The position numbers and the translations under genes are program-made. DNA of 64,000 nucleotides from NCBI GenBank assembly GCA_963698275.1, contig CAVOQE010000006.1, positions 434,001 through 498,000 on the forward strand, given 5' to 3'. A model generated the notes under the pieces. That model worked only from the letters and a program-made list of their open reading frames with translations, made no database searches and was not told the DNA's origin. Origin of the DNA: Anderseniella sp963698275 (GTDB lineage Bacteria > Pseudomonadota > Alphaproteobacteria > Rhizobiales > Aestuariivirgaceae). Below are positions 1 to 7,194 of this stretch, piece by piece (the stretch's first letter is position 1; every line of letters starts with the position of its first letter).

Positions 1-117
1 TCGGAAGCCTAATCCGAATTCACCTGCAATGCCAAGCCCATAGATTGTGCAGGACAGGCTGAATTATCGGGCAGGTTGAAACCGTCAGTTGGCCGATGAT
101 GCAGCTTCCCGAACGAC

Positions 118-153
118 AAAAATGCCCGCGCCGGCAACTAATACCGGGCGGGC
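118..153 (-). terminator. Rho-independent terminator of the leftward lysis operon
   Basis: Read on the minus strand, a GC-rich stem (arms gcccgcccgg and ccggcgcgggc with a loop of about 9 bases) is followed directly by a run of five T. It lies about 30 bases downstream of the last leftward phage gene, where an operon terminator is expected. Bases 1 to 117 to its left show no convincing gene. Confidence 0.7.
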
Positions 154-182
154 TTTACGGGTGCTTTTCAACCCGATTGAGT

Positions 183-386
183 TCAGGTAAACGGCGCAGT
201 GATCAGCGACAGGGCGAGCGCCACTGCCAGAAACGCACCCACAGCCACAGCGACCCTGAGCGGTTTAGACTGGTCTTTCCACCAGTCGAATTTCGCCGCC
301 AGCCACGCGCCTGCTGCAGATACGGTAGCAATGCCGGCATCCAGATAGCCGTTGCCGGTTGTGATCATGTCAGTGAGGTTTTCCAT
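183..386 (-). CDS. Small phage membrane protein, candidate holin or antiholin
   Basis: This 67-residue protein has one clear hydrophobic segment near residues 46-63 and a weaker one near residues 18-32, with a basic and aromatic linker (KFDWWKDQSKP) between them. It follows the 3TM holin gene by 6 bases and is the last gene before the terminator. Size, membrane segments and position fit a holin-class or lysis-timing protein. No family was recognised by sequence, so the role is inferred from context. Confidence 0.6.
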   Translation of the reverse strand: MENLTDMITTGNGYLDAGIATVSAAGAWLAAKFDWWKDQSKPLRVAVAVGAFLAVALALSLITAPFT

Positions 387-392
387 ATTGCA

Positions 393-821
393 TCATCCTT
401 TCCTGATGAACTTGTCGACGACTTTTTCAACGGACCGCCCGCCGATGTATCCGGTGATTGAGATGGTCAGCAGCGTCATGATCCATTCCAGCAGCTTGTC
501 GCCAACTGCCAGCGGTGGCGCGCCGAGCCAGCCCACAGCGATGGGTACGAAGAACGCGTACCAGAACAGGACGAAGGCAAAGCTGACAGCCACGGCCGGT
601 CGCCATAAGCGCGTCAGGGGGCTTTCACTGTTGATTTCGGCGATGATGACCTTGCCCTGTTCGGACCACAGATTTGTAAGAGCCAATAGCAGCGCCTTTT
701 GCACTTCGGTTTTGAACTGCTGATCACTGATCTGCTTGTTGATCCACTTGCCGCCCAGATCCCTGAACACGTCCAGGACAGGGCCAAGTGCGGCTTGTGC
801 GATAATGCTGACAATGCTCAT
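393..821 (-). CDS. Phage holin, GTA-type three-transmembrane family
   Basis: This holin is expected to permeabilise the inner membrane so the endolysin can reach peptidoglycan. The N-terminal half is amphipathic and charged. Two strong hydrophobic stretches follow (about residues 71-92 and 100-118), and the C-terminus is basic (VDKFIRKG). This layout matches the 3TM holin family also found in gene transfer agents. An ATG at 839 is possible, but the ATG at 821 overlaps the endolysin stop as ATGA, the same coupling used by its neighbours, and family members usually begin with a short Met-Ser start. 142 residues. Confidence 0.8.
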   Translation of the reverse strand: MSIVSIIAQAALGPVLDVFRDLGGKWINKQISDQQFKTEVQKALLLALTNLWSEQGKVIIAEINSESPLTRLWRPAVAVSFAFVLFWYAFFVPIAVGWLGAPPLAVGDKLLEWIMTLLTISITGYIGGRSVEKVVDKFIRKG

Positions 822-1513
822 GATCTGAATATCTTCCATAAGGCCAGCGCCAGGCGCGCCAGCCAGTGTGTTGGAGTTGCGGTTATGGTTGGCTTTGGAA
901 CTGGCTGTTGTGGAGCTTCGTATGAAACGTCCAGGGCCGCCTCGAACCTGATTGCATAATCAGCAATCTTGCCTGCTTTATCGGTGCCGTTGATGATGCG
1001 CCGGGCGTTCCAGTAATCGCGTTGTTTGTCGTTTAGATAATCGTCGAAACCCTTGCCAGTGAACCAGCCGTCCTTCATCCCCTGGAACATGATAAAGGCC
1101 GCGTTGGCGGGTTCCATTACGAGGTCAGGCTGGCGTACAAAATCAATGCCAAGTGCCTGACTGGCGCGGTTGTAGTTCGTCTTGCCAGTGAGCTGGACGT
1201 ACCCCCGACCGGCATACTTCGCCCCGTCACCAGGTGACAGATTGCCAAGTTCGCGCGCCTTGTTCGGACGACTGCCCCTGATGTCGTACATGCGTGTGAA
1301 ATACGCTGTGCCGCCGATCTCCCTGATTGGCTGCATGGTGAATCCAGTTTCATGGAATGTGGTCGCAAGTGCGTAGGCCAGCCATTGGCGATTGGTGAAA
1401 CCAGTCTCGTTCCACTGCTCCAGAATGAACTCCATGCCCGACACTTGTCTGGTTGTGAGCTTGCCATCGAACGGGCTGTGGCGCACTTCGTCGAAGAATG
1501 CTGAAAGGGTCAT
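818..1513 (-). CDS. Endolysin, glycoside hydrolase family 19 type
   Basis: This muralytic enzyme should cleave peptidoglycan at lysis. The fold signature runs from about residue 40: a helix ending in TTFHETGFTM (His-Glu of the GH19 active site), then YAGRGYVQLTGKTNY, the classic G-R-G-x-x-Q-L-T-G-xx-NY block, then a late Asn-Gly region (RRIINGTDK). No signal peptide is seen, so export should depend on the holin. The C-terminal segment (LARLALALWKIF) is hydrophobic and could associate with membrane. The start at 1513 overlaps the stop of the upstream small gene (ATGA). An upstream in-frame ATG at 1558 is less likely. 231 residues, normal for phage GH19 lysins. Confidence 0.88.
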   Translation of the reverse strand: MTLSAFFDEVRHSPFDGKLTTRQVSGMEFILEQWNETGFTNRQWLAYALATTFHETGFTMQPIREIGGTAYFTRMYDIRGSRPNKARELGNLSPGDGAKYAGRGYVQLTGKTNYNRASQALGIDFVRQPDLVMEPANAAFIMFQGMKDGWFTGKGFDDYLNDKQRDYWNARRIINGTDKAGKIADYAIRFEAALDVSYEAPQQPVPKPTITATPTHWLARLALALWKIFRS

Positions 1514-1683
1514 TTGCACACACTGACCCTGAAGCCACGAATGGTCTTGTGGATGCATTTGCCCTGTGCCGGCAGGTCTATGTCAGCACACACCCTGACT
1601 GTCCTGGCTGTCAGGTCTTGAGTACCGGCCAGTGCCACAAACACGATTAGGAACACGATGAAAAACAGCGCTGCCCATTTCAT
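1510..1683 (-). CDS. Small membrane-anchored lysis-cassette protein
   Basis: This 57-residue protein has one N-terminal transmembrane segment (ALFFIVFLIVFVALAG) followed by a short, Cys-containing tail (three cysteines). It overlaps both neighbours by four bases (ATGA at 1683 and at 1513), so it is translationally coupled within the lysis cassette. Size and topology suggest a holin-like or spanin-like accessory, but the tail is too short for a classic inner-membrane spanin. No family was recognised. Confidence 0.6.
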   Translation of the reverse strand: MKWAALFFIVFLIVFVALAGTQDLTARTVRVCADIDLPAQGKCIHKTIRGFRVSVCK

Positions 1684-2183
1684 GCCGGATGCGCCTTCAT
1701 GTGCTTGATGATCATGCGGTGAAGCAGACGCGGGATTTGAAACAATCGCTGCGCCACGCAACCGTCAACAATGAAGAACGGATAGACTGACGAGTGACCG
1801 GTTCTATCGACGATGTAGAGACGGTCCGGATCAGGCAGGCGAACACCATATCCTCCGCTCAGACGGCGGCCTTGACCGTCAATCCGATAGCCGTGCTGGA
1901 GAAAGAACGTGTAGAGTTTTGCCTGCCTGTCATCGAAGCGAATGATGTCTGCCTTGGGCAAGCGACGGTTGATAATCTCTATGTTGTCAGCTTCGCTCAG
2001 CTCACATATGCGGTGATGTGATTTGCCGTGCTGATAGTCCTGCTTGGCGGCATGATTGACGGTTTCGGCATCTGCATATGAGACGCAGGCGGCCAGCCCC
2101 AGCAGCAAGATACCTGGAAACGCAGCCCATGCAAATCGCACAGGCGCACAGGTTTCCTTATCCATTCCTTTCGGACGTGGCAT
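1680..2183 (-). CDS. Putative phage lipoprotein of the lysis cassette, unknown function
   Basis: This 167-residue protein has an N-terminal hydrophobic signal ending in LLLGLAAC, a plausible lipobox with lipidation at about Cys33, although the preceding leader is rather long. The mature part is soluble, with a DRLYIVDRTGHSSVYPFF segment and basic helices at the C-terminus. A GGAG Shine-Dalgarno lies seven bases before the ATG. It overlaps the next leftward gene by four bases. The context suggests an envelope-acting lysis or exclusion protein. The family is not recognised. Confidence 0.6.
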   Translation of the reverse strand: MPRPKGMDKETCAPVRFAWAAFPGILLLGLAACVSYADAETVNHAAKQDYQHGKSHHRICELSEADNIEIINRRLPKADIIRFDDRQAKLYTFFLQHGYRIDGQGRRLSGGYGVRLPDPDRLYIVDRTGHSSVYPFFIVDGCVAQRLFQIPRLLHRMIIKHMKAHPA

Positions 2184-2210
2184 GGCAAATCTCCAATGTA
2201 GTTGAGTAAG

Positions 2211-2453
2211 TTACCTGGACTTCAGGAGGTGTTCGACGAGCTTCTTTTGATCCTTGCGGATCTCCTGAATTGCGCCGTCTTGGCTTTCGCGCAGTTTGCG
2301 AGAATGCTTGTTTTCTTGTTCAAGCAGATCAAGGCGCCTGTTGTTCGTGAAAACCACGCGGCCGACCCACCAAACTGCGCTGGAAAGTGCCCCCACAACG
2401 CCGGTGACAATCCAAAAGACCCAGTCATGGACCATTGAGGGTTCGAATTTCAT
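2211..2453 (-). CDS. Membrane protein with coiled-coil tail, spanin or holin candidate
   Basis: This 80-residue protein has one transmembrane segment at about residues 12-34 (WVFWIVTGVVGALSSAVWWV) and a highly charged helical tail (LLEQENKHSRKLRESQD) that should form a coiled coil. This is the architecture of inner-membrane spanin subunits and some small phage accessory proteins. Its start overlaps the stop of the upstream 64-residue frame as ATGA, as in an Rz/Rz1-like pair with unusual gene order. No residue-level match to a known family was made, so the role is inference. Confidence 0.6.
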   Translation of the reverse strand: MKFEPSMVHDWVFWIVTGVVGALSSAVWWVGRVVFTNNRRLDLLEQENKHSRKLRESQDGAIQEIRKDQKKLVEHLLKSR

Positions 2454-2644
2454 GCCGCACCTCGCTTTTCGCCGTCAGTATGGGTCACTTGTTGGCCGTG
2501 CTGGTCCATGCTGTTCAAAGCTGTTCCGCCCTTCCCCATGAGGATATTGCAGTTAGGCTCGTCCAATCTGTTCGCGCAGTCAGGTGGGCCACTTGTAATT
2601 TCTTGCGTTCCTGTAGGCCCGACCACCGAGAGCCAGCACAGCAA
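2450..2644 (-). CDS. Small hypothetical lysis-cassette protein, weak start
   Basis: This open frame of 64 residues is read from a TTG. The frame stays open a little further upstream (after a stop near 2677) and there encodes a Trp/Leu/Cys-rich hydrophobic stretch, so a non-ATG start further up is possible. If so, it would have a short signal-like N-terminus and a polar Gln/Gly/His-rich tail, as expected of an outer-membrane spanin partner of the coiled-coil protein it overlaps by four bases. Support is the ATGA coupling and position only. It may not be a gene. Confidence 0.35.
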   Translation of the reverse strand: MLCWLSVVGPTGTQEITSGPPDCANRLDEPNCNILMGKGGTALNSMDQHGQQVTHTDGEKRGAA

Positions 2645-2952
2645 GAGCCATGAGCAGACCCATGAGATCAGGCCCCGATCTGGCTACACACATTCCAAGT
2701 GCAATGTCTGCTGACCACTTATCAAGGTGCATGGTGTAAGCAATGCCATGCAGCGCACAGCACTAGTCCCACGTGCCGTCAATCCAGCCAGTGCACCATT
2801 TCAATTTCGTGTCAGGCAGGCCGGAAAACTATCGCAAGCCCCACATCCACTCCAACGCCTATGTCATTGCTCATGATTGCATACTCCGAGAGTTGTAGAT
2901 TATGGTGATATGCCATCGGATTATCCTTTGCAGAAACTTGGAAAACAGCAAA
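2645..2952. other. Intergenic stretch before the rightward sulfotransferase
   Basis: About 300 bases without a convincing gene separate the leftward lysis cassette from the rightward sulfotransferase. It must hold promoters for one or both. No clear hairpin or strong sigma-70 promoter was seen. Base composition falls towards the sulfotransferase gene. Confidence 0.4.
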
Positions 2953-3702
2953 ATGAACACCAAAGTGATTGGCCTGTATTCATTCCCCAAATCTGGGAAT
3001 ACATGGGTGCGCAATATTATTGCAAATGCTGTGGGTAGAGATGATGTTCACAGGGCGATACCCGACATTTACAATGGCAGTATCTGGGAGCACCCGGTAA
3101 AAGTTGGGAATCATAATGTGGTATTTTACAAGTCCCATTCCAAGAATGAAGTGACGAAGGCCTATGGTCGGCAATTCAAAAACACCCAAGTCATATACAT
3201 CACTCGCCACCCACTTGATGTTTTCCTGTCTCAACTCAACTACATATCCGACAACGTAATGGGCGAAGCTGGAGTAGTGCTGCCATGCCAGAGTGTGGAT
3301 GACATCATTCGTCGCGGTGACATTGACTTGTATTTCAGCGCTTTCTGTACATTTGGTACACTACAACCACGTTTTTGCGATGCTGGAAGCTGGGTAGAAA
3401 ACACGCAATACTGGACAGCTAGACAACGGTCAGAGCCTGAACGCATCCTCATTCTGCGCTACGAAGATATTTCAGAAAACGGCATAGACGCCGTGAGAGA
3501 CATTGCCACCAGGATTGATGTTCCAGCAAATAACATTGCCCTCGGGTTCAAAGCTGCTCTAAACAACACCAAATTGAACGGCAAGTTCTTCTGGAAACAA
3601 AAGGTCGGAAATTACCGAGACTTGATACCTTCCGACTTGATTGATCGCTTCAGAAATCTTTTTGACAAACCACTAGTCGATCTCGGCTACACCAAGGATT
3701 GA
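2953..3702 (+). CDS. Sulfotransferase (PAPS-dependent), phage-borne
   Basis: This enzyme should transfer sulfate from PAPS to a hydroxyl or amine of a glycan, lipid or small molecule. The N-terminus carries the 5'-phosphosulfate loop SFPKSGNTWVRNII (about residues 10-23). The 3'-phosphate-binding region is TRHPLDVFLSQLNYI near residue 86, and LRYEDI follows at about 155, as in the classic sulfotransferase family. Length (249 residues) is normal. The start is placed at the internal ATG just before the P-loop; an upstream frame to 2902 adds unlike sequence. It runs opposite to all other phage genes and is AT-richer than they are, as expected of a recently acquired accessory gene (moron). Confidence 0.85.
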   Translation: MNTKVIGLYSFPKSGNTWVRNIIANAVGRDDVHRAIPDIYNGSIWEHPVKVGNHNVVFYKSHSKNEVTKAYGRQFKNTQVIYITRHPLDVFLSQLNYISDNVMGEAGVVLPCQSVDDIIRRGDIDLYFSAFCTFGTLQPRFCDAGSWVENTQYWTARQRSEPERILILRYEDISENGIDAVRDIATRIDVPANNIALGFKAALNNTKLNGKFFWKQKVGNYRDLIPSDLIDRFRNLFDKPLVDLGYTKD

Positions 3703-3734
3703 GGTCGGCCACCTACCAGCAACACCTACACGTT

Positions 3735-5228
3735 CTAGTTCGCACTTCTGGAAAGCTCCAGCCACGCACCATTCATGTTCCTCAGCGTCAGCGTGTCGTT
3801 GGCCGTTGCGACGAAGTTTCCGGCCAAGACCAGGTTGCCGCCATCAATGACTGTGGGCGTGGAGTTGAAGCGCAAGGTTATGACGCGACCCTCAGAAAGC
3901 GTTGCAGAGGCCCTGATGGACGTGATGTTTGTGTTGCCGGTGATCGTGAACTCGTTACCAAATATGGGTATTTGAAGTGCAGCACTACTGGCGAGTGTTG
4001 TGCTCCTGTCCGATACTCCACGAATGGTCAGATTTGCATTTGACGATGAGGTGAATACGTCTTCAAACGTGATGCCGTTGAACACCCCATCAATGAGAAT
4101 GTTGTCGCAAGTCCCTGCAACCTGAACTCCTCTGTAGGCAGTCGCCCTGAAGATGCCGTCTATCTTGGAGTGCGAAGCGTCGTTTTCAAACAGCACATGG
4201 CCTGACCCGGCAAGGTTGTTTCCATTGTCCTTGTAGACGACATTGCTGATGGCATAACCGGAGCCACGCGAAAACCGCATGCCGTAGGTTCCATTGCCAC
4301 TACATCTGCCCCCGGTGATTGAAATGCCGTCACAGCTCTGCAGTCCGAACTTCATGCCTTCCAAAGTACATATGGAGAACTGGCAACCGGTGTATGTGTG
4401 TCCGAAGCAAGCGCCAGTGTGAAAGCCCAATACACCCTCGGTGTAGTTCACGCCGCGCTGTGTGTTGAAATTCCCGTCAAAATGCACGTTTGAAAAGTTG
4501 AGGCCGTTCAGGCTGTCGGTGGCGTTTACCGGTTGAACCCTCAGTGCATTCAGGGCCGTGAAGCCAACATGCCCGTTGGAAAACCAGATGCCGTCGGACG
4601 CCTCGACGATAATGCCGTCCTCCAGGTAAGCAGCGCCATTGGCCTTGATATTGAAATTGGAAATAGCGTACTCGGCCGGGAACTCATTGGCGCCGGATGT
4701 GGCTGCCGGCGAGAACTTCAGCAGATAGCTGCCGGCCTGGACGGACCCGTAGAACTGGCCACCGAACATAACCAGGTCGGACATGTAGACGCCGGCGCCA
4801 CCTTCGAAGTGCATCCCGCCGAAATGGTCTTGAATGTTCAGATTGTGCAGCTCGACATTCTGCGGGCGCACGAAGTGCAAATGAACGCCGGTTGTCGGCA
4901 GCACAGCTGCGCTGTCCGTAAAGAACCGCAGATCCTTGATGGTGATAAATGCGATCCTGTTGCTAAGCGGGGTCAGGCTCGAAAAACTTATGGTGTCGCC
5001 GTAATTCCCGGAATGGAGAATTGTCGTCACCCTTGCAGCCTCGCCCAGCAGAGCAATGCCGCCGGACGATACTGTCAGTGTAGACGTGACCTTGTAGGTG
5101 CCGGCAGGGAACAGCACAGTTGAAACACCTGCCACTTTATCCAAGGCAGCTTGAATGGCGATCGTATCATCTGTCGAACCATCTGCGACCGCACCAAACA
5201 TCTGCGGTGTGACAGTGGTTTCGAACAA
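3735..5228 (-). CDS. Tailspike / tail fibre, right-handed beta-helix (pectate-lyase-like) part
   Basis: This is the receptor-binding, probably polysaccharide-degrading, virion protein. It opens with TPQMFGAVADGSTDDTIAI, the hallmark head of pectate-lyase-3 type beta-helices. Long runs of Asn/Gly/Val/Ile-rich repeats follow, and it ends in a compact domain (GAWLELSRSAN) typical of phage tailspikes. The apparent start at 5228 is a TTG inside a conserved stretch. Coding clearly continues upstream in the same frame to about 5358, reading AGYTSVGDGGGA and KRVGSEPSHAGKIQSSDGAW, both standard tailspike linker sequence. The intact gene therefore once extended through 5350-6181, where the frame is broken (see the neighbouring pseudogene). 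Separately translated, this fragment lacks the virion-attachment domain. Confidence 0.8.
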   Translation of the reverse strand: MFETTVTPQMFGAVADGSTDDTIAIQAALDKVAGVSTVLFPAGTYKVTSTLTVSSGGIALLGEAARVTTILHSGNYGDTISFSSLTPLSNRIAFITIKDLRFFTDSAAVLPTTGVHLHFVRPQNVELHNLNIQDHFGGMHFEGGAGVYMSDLVMFGGQFYGSVQAGSYLLKFSPAATSGANEFPAEYAISNFNIKANGAAYLEDGIIVEASDGIWFSNGHVGFTALNALRVQPVNATDSLNGLNFSNVHFDGNFNTQRGVNYTEGVLGFHTGACFGHTYTGCQFSICTLEGMKFGLQSCDGISITGGRCSGNGTYGMRFSRGSGYAISNVVYKDNGNNLAGSGHVLFENDASHSKIDGIFRATAYRGVQVAGTCDNILIDGVFNGITFEDVFTSSSNANLTIRGVSDRSTTLASSAALQIPIFGNEFTITGNTNITSIRASATLSEGRVITLRFNSTPTVIDGGNLVLAGNFVATANDTLTLRNMNGAWLELSRSAN

Positions 5229-5349
5229 TTCCCACCAGGCACCATCGCTTGATTGTATCTTGCCTGCATGAGAAGGCTCCGAACCAACCCTTTTGTAAGA
5301 CGCCCCACCACCATCGCCAACAGATGTGTATCCGGCAATACGAACAAGA

Positions 5350-6181
5350 TTAATGCCCGACTGCTATATTGGCCGCCTCTAAATCTGTCTTTGTATCGAA
5401 ATCAACATCATCCACTATCGAAGGGGTCTGATCATGCTTTGACCAATTTGCGTCATAGGCAGAAATCGATGCATTGTCAGTGGTGGCCACAACGTTGTCG
5501 CCAACCGCGAAATTCGATGCTATCAACTGTGCCGTCAACTGATACATAATAGAACCAGCCGGTCTGAGCTGCACCCGCACCGGGGAATATCCCGGCTGAC
5601 GCATCCCAATTGCCTTTATAGACCATGCCATCTGAAAGTGCGGCAATGTCAGTCTCCATCTGATCCAGATCGATGGCTTGGCTGACAGTAATATGACCAA
5701 CCTTAGCTTGTTCTGCATCGGTGTAAGCGTTGGTATTGACCTCTCCTTCGTACAGGGCCTTGATTTCTGCACCTGTCAGAACAGTGGTGGCGACATCGAC
5801 CCAAGCAATGTCGTCTGTACCAATGATAATCGGATCTGCAGACGTGCAGTAATAGGAGCCAGACCCCAATGTTTCCTTCATTCACTCGTACCTGCGAACC
5901 TATTGACCAGATCGCCGGCATCGACACAGTCAGCTCGTGCGTTGCCAGACGTCGGAACTCGCGAGATAAATGCCGTTCTCTGATGCATCTGTTTGATCCT
6001 TTACCAACACCCGGTCGTCTGCAACCACCGTAACGGTGTCCAACGTCTGTAGCCCAGCCAACGCAATGTTCGCTGTGGTTGCTACGCGACAAGGCACCTT
6101 TTGTGAAATCGTGGCGTTTTCACCATTGGGTGTAGCGCCGGTGCCAAGGCCCGATGCTCTGTCAGTGATAGTGGATGGCAT
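5350..6181 (-). pseudogene. N-terminal half of the tail fibre gene, frameshifted five times
   Basis: Translated piecewise, the minus strand gives one continuous tail-fibre N-terminus. Frame 1 runs from ATG 6181 (MPSTITDRASGL, then ATTANIALAGLQTLD) to WQRT at about 5936. Next comes ADCVDAGDL, then SIGSQVRVNEG to about 5875, then GSGSYYCTSADPIIIGTDDI down to DGTVDSI at about 5515, then FAVGDNVVATTDNAS to LEAANIAVG at about 5358, which flows into the beta-helix part. Each join needs one base removed: near 5933-5938, 5907-5908, 5872-5874, 5510-5514 and 5356-5358. Four of the five lie in or beside short homopolymers. Isolated open frames at 5930-6202, 5477-5881 and 5350-5772 are fragments of this one gene. 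An AAGG ribosome site supports the 6181 start. Confidence 0.7.
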
Positions 6182-6204
6182 GAAAATACCTTGTGAGTTC
6201 ATAG

Positions 6205-6231
6205 AAAAAGGCCGCTCGCAAGAACGGCCTC
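6205..6231 (-). terminator. Rho-independent terminator after the leftward sulfotransferase
   Basis: On the minus strand a stem (GGCCGTTCT and AGCGGCC arms around a short loop) is followed by five T. It separates the sulfotransferase gene (ending 6259) from the tail-fibre start at 6181, and shows that the alternative in-frame start at 6202 would sit at the edge of the terminator. Confidence 0.7.
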
Positions 6232-6258
6232 TACAATTGAGCAGGTGTCGAGATTTGG

Positions 6259-6936
6259 TTATTGGCGAATCTCAGCAATGCCATTGTGTCGAACCCGCAA
6301 GGGTTCCCCTTTTGGCTTTCGCATAATCGCATCATATAAAATGAAGTCGTTTTCAAACACGTCCCTTACCCGATCCAACAAAGCCTGCTTCACAGGCCCA
6401 ACATCTTGTTGTTCGGAAACATTTTTCATAGGGATTTCAATATTTTGCCCAACTTTAGACGATAGGTGTTGAGCAAGGTCGTCGAGTCTCTCGAACGAAA
6501 ACAACAAGTCAATTCCTATCTTCCTTCTTGGGTTGAGGATAAAGCTTGAAGAGCGTGTCACCACAAATCTCTTTGTTTCACCTCCGCAAACACCTTCAAG
6601 AAAGTCGCTAAATGACATATTGTATGTGTTGCGCAGATGATCGACATGACCCGCCTTTTCCACACCAGAACGGCGCAGATATTTGTAATAACTAGCCAAC
6701 ATATCGAACGGCTCACGCACAACTGCAATTCGTTCAAGAATGTTAGCGTCCAAACCACTGCGCTTCTTAAGAAAGGGTTCAAAATACTCTTCATAATCCG
6801 CCACGGTCATATGCTTCACGCCACCGTTGCCATCAAGTATGCATTCTGAGACGTGCCGAAGGGCAAAGTTTATTGAAGTTGATGCGCTCTTTGGCACGTC
6901 GAACATCACATACTTGTGCATGAACGAAATCCGCAT
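6259..6936 (-). CDS. Second phage-borne sulfotransferase-family protein
   Basis: This protein has a sulfotransferase fold with a different sequence type from the one at 2953. The 5'-phosphosulfate loop is FDVPKSASTSINFALRH near residues 13-29, and the 3'-phosphate site is VREPFDMLASYYKYLRR near residue 73. Spacing resembles the carbohydrate-type (Sulfotransfer_2) group. The 225-residue length fits a minimal domain. It has its own terminator and lower GC than the structural genes. A start at Met6 (6921) is equally possible. The substrate cannot be read from sequence. Position beside the tail fibre suggests modification of a surface glycan or of the fibre, but that is inference. Confidence 0.75.
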   Translation of the reverse strand: MRISFMHKYVMFDVPKSASTSINFALRHVSECILDGNGGVKHMTVADYEEYFEPFLKKRSGLDANILERIAVVREPFDMLASYYKYLRRSGVEKAGHVDHLRNTYNMSFSDFLEGVCGGETKRFVVTRSSSFILNPRRKIGIDLLFSFERLDDLAQHLSSKVGQNIEIPMKNVSEQQDVGPVKQALLDRVRDVFENDFILYDAIMRKPKGEPLRVRHNGIAEIRQ

Positions 6937-7194
6937 TCTTGGCCAAAATTCCCAATGCTGTTTGCTTATGTACTGAGATTGTCACAAGAAATCCAAAACC
7001 TCCAGTGCGTGTTGACAGCACCCTAGTTGCTGATCTGCTGAGCAACCCTGCGCCCCGCAATTGATTTTGAAAATCATGCAACGTTGTTTGTCATCAAATA
7101 TGTTGTCCCCTATCATCTCAGTCACTAGGTGCCCCTTGCCAGGTCTCGAAACTGTTCGCAACACAACGGAAATCTCAACCCGCCTGTCGTGAAA

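Noticed and set aside
5703..6092. 129-residue minus-strand open frame across the tail fibre
   Set aside because: It is mostly an out-of-frame shadow; only its short VRVNEG stretch belongs to the fibre, as one piece of the frameshifted gene.
3735..6181. Diversity-generating retroelement acting on the tail gene, as in BPP-1
   Set aside because: No reverse transcriptase gene or template/variable repeat pair was seen in the window; the frame changes are single-base insertions, not adenine substitutions.
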